From CAZALT01 sp964485515 (GTDB taxonomy: Bacteria; Actinomycetota; Acidimicrobiia; Acidimicrobiales; Acidimicrobilacustridaceae): a stretch of 7,568 bases of DNA. The stretch spans positions 1-7,568 of the forward strand of contig CAZALT010000173.1 in assembly GCA_964485515.1 (NCBI GenBank). The letters are read 5' to 3'. The notes under the pieces are model-generated. The model was not told the DNA's origin and did no database searches. It worked only from the letters and a program-made list of their open reading frames with translations. Position numbers and translations under genes: made by a program. The first letter of the stretch is position 1. Each line of letters starts with the position of its first letter. Positions 5,493-7,568 of this stretch are shown here, piece by piece.

Positions 5493-7292
5493 GTGTCCGA
5501 GCGAGTAGACCTGTTCGCCATGTCGAGGGGGTCTGCCACCACCGAGCCGGTCACACGAGCGCTCACCATCGCCGCGGTCGCCATCGTCGTCGCGTGGCTG
5601 CTGCTCATCGCGGTGTGGCCCGATGCACCGTTCACCCTCACCTTCGACGATGCCTACTACTACTTCGGCATCGCTAGGAACGTGGCCGAGGGCCACGGCT
5701 CCACGTTCGACGGCATCAACCAGACGAACGGGTACCACCCGCTGTGGCTGGCCATCTCCGTACCGGTCTTCGCCGTGGGCTTCGACGACCTCGTCGCCGT
5801 CCGGGTGCTGCTCGCCATCCAGTTCGTGGTCTACGGAGCGGCCCTCATCGTGCTCGCCCGCTCAGCCGGGCGGGTCATCGACGGATGGGTCCGCCTGCGG
5901 TCCAAGTGGACGCGGCGGCCGGGGGTCGACGACGAGGGCGACGGCTCCGGTCTGCACCGGGCCGAACGATGGTGCACGGCGACGGTCGTCGCGGGGTTCG
6001 TGCTCCTCGCCGGCAACCCCTTCATCGTGAAGATCTTCGTCAACGGGCTCGAGTCGGGCATCACCGTGCTCCTGTTCTCGCTGCTGCTGGCCGCGGCATG
6101 GCCGCGACCTCCGGCATCTGCTCCACGGGTCAGCACCCCGGACCGAACGATGCGCTTCGACTCCCCGTCCTGGGTCATCGGTCGCCGCCACCGCCACCGA
6201 CTCCTCGTCGGCCTCCTCCTCGCCCTGCTGTTCCTGGGCCGCACCGACTCGGTGGTCGTCATGGGCTGCCTCGGGCTCTGGATCCTCGCCACGTCATGGC
6301 CCCTCGACCGCGATCGAATCGTCGGGATCCTCGAGGTGTTCGGTCCCGCCGCGGTCACCGCCGCCGTCTACCTCGCCTGGAACCAGGCCACGTTCGACAC
6401 CCCGGTCCAGATCAGCGGCACGATCAAGCGGGTCGAGATGACCCCGACGGTCGCGCTCACCTTCTCGGTGTTCGTCGCCATCGCCGCGTGGCTCGGCATC
6501 GCCGCCCTCGGTCGCAGCCGCACGGCGTGCCGTCCCAACATCGCCTCGGGCATCCCCTCGGGCCGCTTCCCCCGCGTCGCCAGCTTCGCCCGTGCCACCG
6601 CGTGGTACGCCGCCGCCTGCGTCCTGCTCGTCGGCTACTACAACGTGCTCCAGAGCCAGCAGTGGCTCTGGTACTACTGCCCGATCGGCATCTACCTCAT
6701 CTGGATCGCCGTGCTCGGCATCGCCGACTTCGCCGAGAGCGCGCTGGTCGAAGCCGCACCGTCGTCATCCATCCCCCGCGCGCTCGCCCCGGTCCAGGCC
6801 CTGCTCCTGGTCCCACTCGTGGGCCTGCTCGTGTGGCAGAGCCTGCAGTTCTTCGACCCGAACCTGCGGTCGATCCAGCTCGCCAACCGAGAGGCCGGAG
6901 TGTGGATCGACGACAACCTGCCCGACGACGCCGTGCTGGCATCGTGGGATGCCGGCGTCGTCGGCTACTTCTCGCACCGGTCGGTGATCAACCTGGACGG
7001 CGTGGTGAACTCGAAGGAGTGGTACGACGCCGGCCGGGACGGCACCAGAGGCGAGTTCCTCGCCGAGCGCGACCTAGGTTGGATCGTCAACCACGGGCTC
7101 CCCGTCGACGGCCAGGACCCCGACATCGTCGCCTTCGTCGAGCGGACCTTCGGCCCCGACGTCGCCGCGGGTCTCGAGCTCGTGCACACCGTGCCGTTCA
7201 CCTACTCCGGTACCACCACGGGCTCGAGCGGGACCCAGAGCGGCACCCGCGACCTCGAGGTGTTCCTCTACCGCCTCCCCCCGCTGCCCTGA
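5493..7292 (+). CDS. Multi-pass membrane protein resembling GT-C (GT39/PMT-like) glycosyltransferases
   Basis: A protein of 599 residues from the GTG at 5493, or 590 from the ATG at 5520; neither has a clear ribosome binding site. A first hydrophobic helix spans about residues 24-43, followed by the outer-loop motif FDDAYYYFGIARNVAEGHGS (D52, D53) and NQTNGYHPLW. The acidic pair in the first loop is the hallmark of GT-C lipid-phosphosugar transferases such as PMT and ArnT. Further helices lie near 85-124, 161-175, 188-203, 236-268, 279-297, 319-339, 368-385, 391-412 and 428-449, about ten or more in all. Residues 455-599 form a soluble domain with WIDDNLPDDAVLASWDAGVVGYF, likely outside the cytoplasm. 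NGLESG (184-189) is another conserved feature of this type as I recall it. The likely role is transfer of a sugar from a polyprenyl-phosphate donor to an envelope glycan or protein. Acceptor and sugar are unknown. Two charged or Pro-rich loops (136-158, 205-235) look variable. Confidence 0.75.
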   Translation: MSERVDLFAMSRGSATTEPVTRALTIAAVAIVVAWLLLIAVWPDAPFTLTFDDAYYYFGIARNVAEGHGSTFDGINQTNGYHPLWLAISVPVFAVGFDDLVAVRVLLAIQFVVYGAALIVLARSAGRVIDGWVRLRSKWTRRPGVDDEGDGSGLHRAERWCTATVVAGFVLLAGNPFIVKIFVNGLESGITVLLFSLLLAAAWPRPPASAPRVSTPDRTMRFDSPSWVIGRRHRHRLLVGLLLALLFLGRTDSVVVMGCLGLWILATSWPLDRDRIVGILEVFGPAAVTAAVYLAWNQATFDTPVQISGTIKRVEMTPTVALTFSVFVAIAAWLGIAALGRSRTACRPNIASGIPSGRFPRVASFARATAWYAAACVLLVGYYNVLQSQQWLWYYCPIGIYLIWIAVLGIADFAESALVEAAPSSSIPRALAPVQALLLVPLVGLLVWQSLQFFDPNLRSIQLANREAGVWIDDNLPDDAVLASWDAGVVGYFSHRSVINLDGVVNSKEWYDAGRDGTRGEFLAERDLGWIVNHGLPVDGQDPDIVAFVERTFGPDVAAGLELVHTVPFTYSGTTTGSSGTQSGTRDLEVFLYRLPPLP

Positions 7293-7294
7293 CG

Positions 7295-7343
7295 CTTCTG
7301 GCGTCGATCTCGTGCGCTTTGCGCACGGGATCAACGCCAGAAG
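7295..7343. terminator. Long hairpin between convergent genes, likely bidirectional terminator
   Basis: A 23-base left arm (7295-7317, starting CTTCTGGCGT) pairs with a 23-base right arm (7321-7343, ending ACGCCAGAAG) around a TTT loop (7318-7320). In plus-strand RNA there is one C-A mismatch and one U-G wobble. It starts two bases after the membrane-protein TGA and ends 13 bases before the stop of the convergent sulfhydrylase gene, so it is placed to end both transcripts. No T-run follows on either strand, which is common for actinobacterial terminators. The length of the stem is unusual, and it may also be a mobile-repeat-type palindrome. Confidence 0.75.
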
Positions 7344-7356
7344 GCCAATCGACGCG

Positions 7357-7568
7357 CTACGAGCGGGCCGCGGCGAAGCCCTTGTCGAGATCGGCGATGA
7401 GGTCCTCGACGTCCTCGATGCCCACCGACAGGCGCACGAGGCCCGGGTTCACGCCGGCGCTCACCTGCTCCTCGGCGCTGAGCTGGGAGTGCGTCGTGGT
7501 CGACGGCTGGATCACCAGGCTGCGCACGTCACCGATGTTGGCCAGGTGGCTGTGCAGCTCCAACGCCT
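7357..7568 (-). CDS. metY: O-acetylhomoserine sulfhydrylase, C-terminal fragment (runs off the window)
   Basis: The last 70 codons of a gene entering from the right edge. Readable residues are ALELHSHLANIGDVRSLVIQ, then PSTTTHSQLSAEEQVSAGV, NPGLVRLSVGIEDVEDLIADL and a short Ala-rich end. HLANIGDVRSLV, THSQL and the RLSVGIE segment (Arg binding the substrate carboxylate) are the standard C-terminus of the Cys/Met-metabolism PLP family. The THSQLS wording and the LHSHLANIGD opening fit O-acetyl-L-homoserine aminocarboxypropyltransferase (MetY) better than MetB or MetC. MetY makes homocysteine from O-acetylhomoserine and sulfide, in the cytoplasm. The PLP lysine lies outside the window, so a related gamma-family enzyme remains possible. 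It converges on the membrane-protein gene across the hairpin at 7295-7343. Confidence 0.85.
   Translation of the reverse strand, partial: ALELHSHLANIGDVRSLVIQPSTTTHSQLSAEEQVSAGVNPGLVRLSVGIEDVEDLIADLDKGFAAARS

Overview
The window reads as a stretch of a high-GC bacterial chromosome, most likely an actinobacterium. Support comes from very strong G/C third-position bias, a SerC of the actinobacterial type (N-terminal region with GRFGCGPSKV and GTSHRQ) and frequent lack of Shine-Dalgarno sequences. An Acidimicrobiia-like lineage would fit, but that is inference and cannot be settled from the sequence alone. I see no phage, insertion sequence, CRISPR array or rRNA/tRNA gene.

Layout. Positions 1-4240 are all on the minus strand, in transcription order: a class I aspartate-type aminotransferase (4240-3035), a 206-base gap filled by a regular tandem repeat, an S9 prolyl-oligopeptidase-family serine peptidase (2828-660), a small DUF2007-like protein with a C-terminal membrane anchor (647-198), a short gap with a hairpin, and the first 38 codons of D-3-phosphoglycerate dehydrogenase serA (114 to beyond position 1). 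Divergent from the aminotransferase, across only 23 bases, is serC (4264-5400, +). It is followed by a large multi-pass membrane protein resembling GT-C glycosyltransferases (5493-7292, +). A 23-bp-stem hairpin (7295-7343) separates this from the convergent C-terminal end of an O-acetylhomoserine sulfhydrylase (7357-7568, -).

How it fits together. SerA and SerC catalyse steps 1 and 2 of serine synthesis from 3-phosphoglycerate. The aminotransferase and the sulfhydrylase are PLP enzymes of aspartate/glutamate and methionine/cysteine metabolism. The window is therefore mainly an amino-acid metabolism neighbourhood. A peptidase plus membrane-anchored DUF2007 pair is inserted between the two serine genes, and a cell-envelope type glycosyltransferase follows serC.

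The genes are ordinary. The unusual content is in small-scale structure: an array of eight CGACCCG heptamers with a strict 20/21-base rhythm upstream of the peptidase; three separate in-frame tandem repeats inside the same peptidase gene, one giving a Gly-Ser linker and nine GATC sites at 6-base steps; a divergent gene pair apparently without room for leaders; and a very long terminator-like hairpin without a T-tract. I did not find a convincing new multi-gene system.
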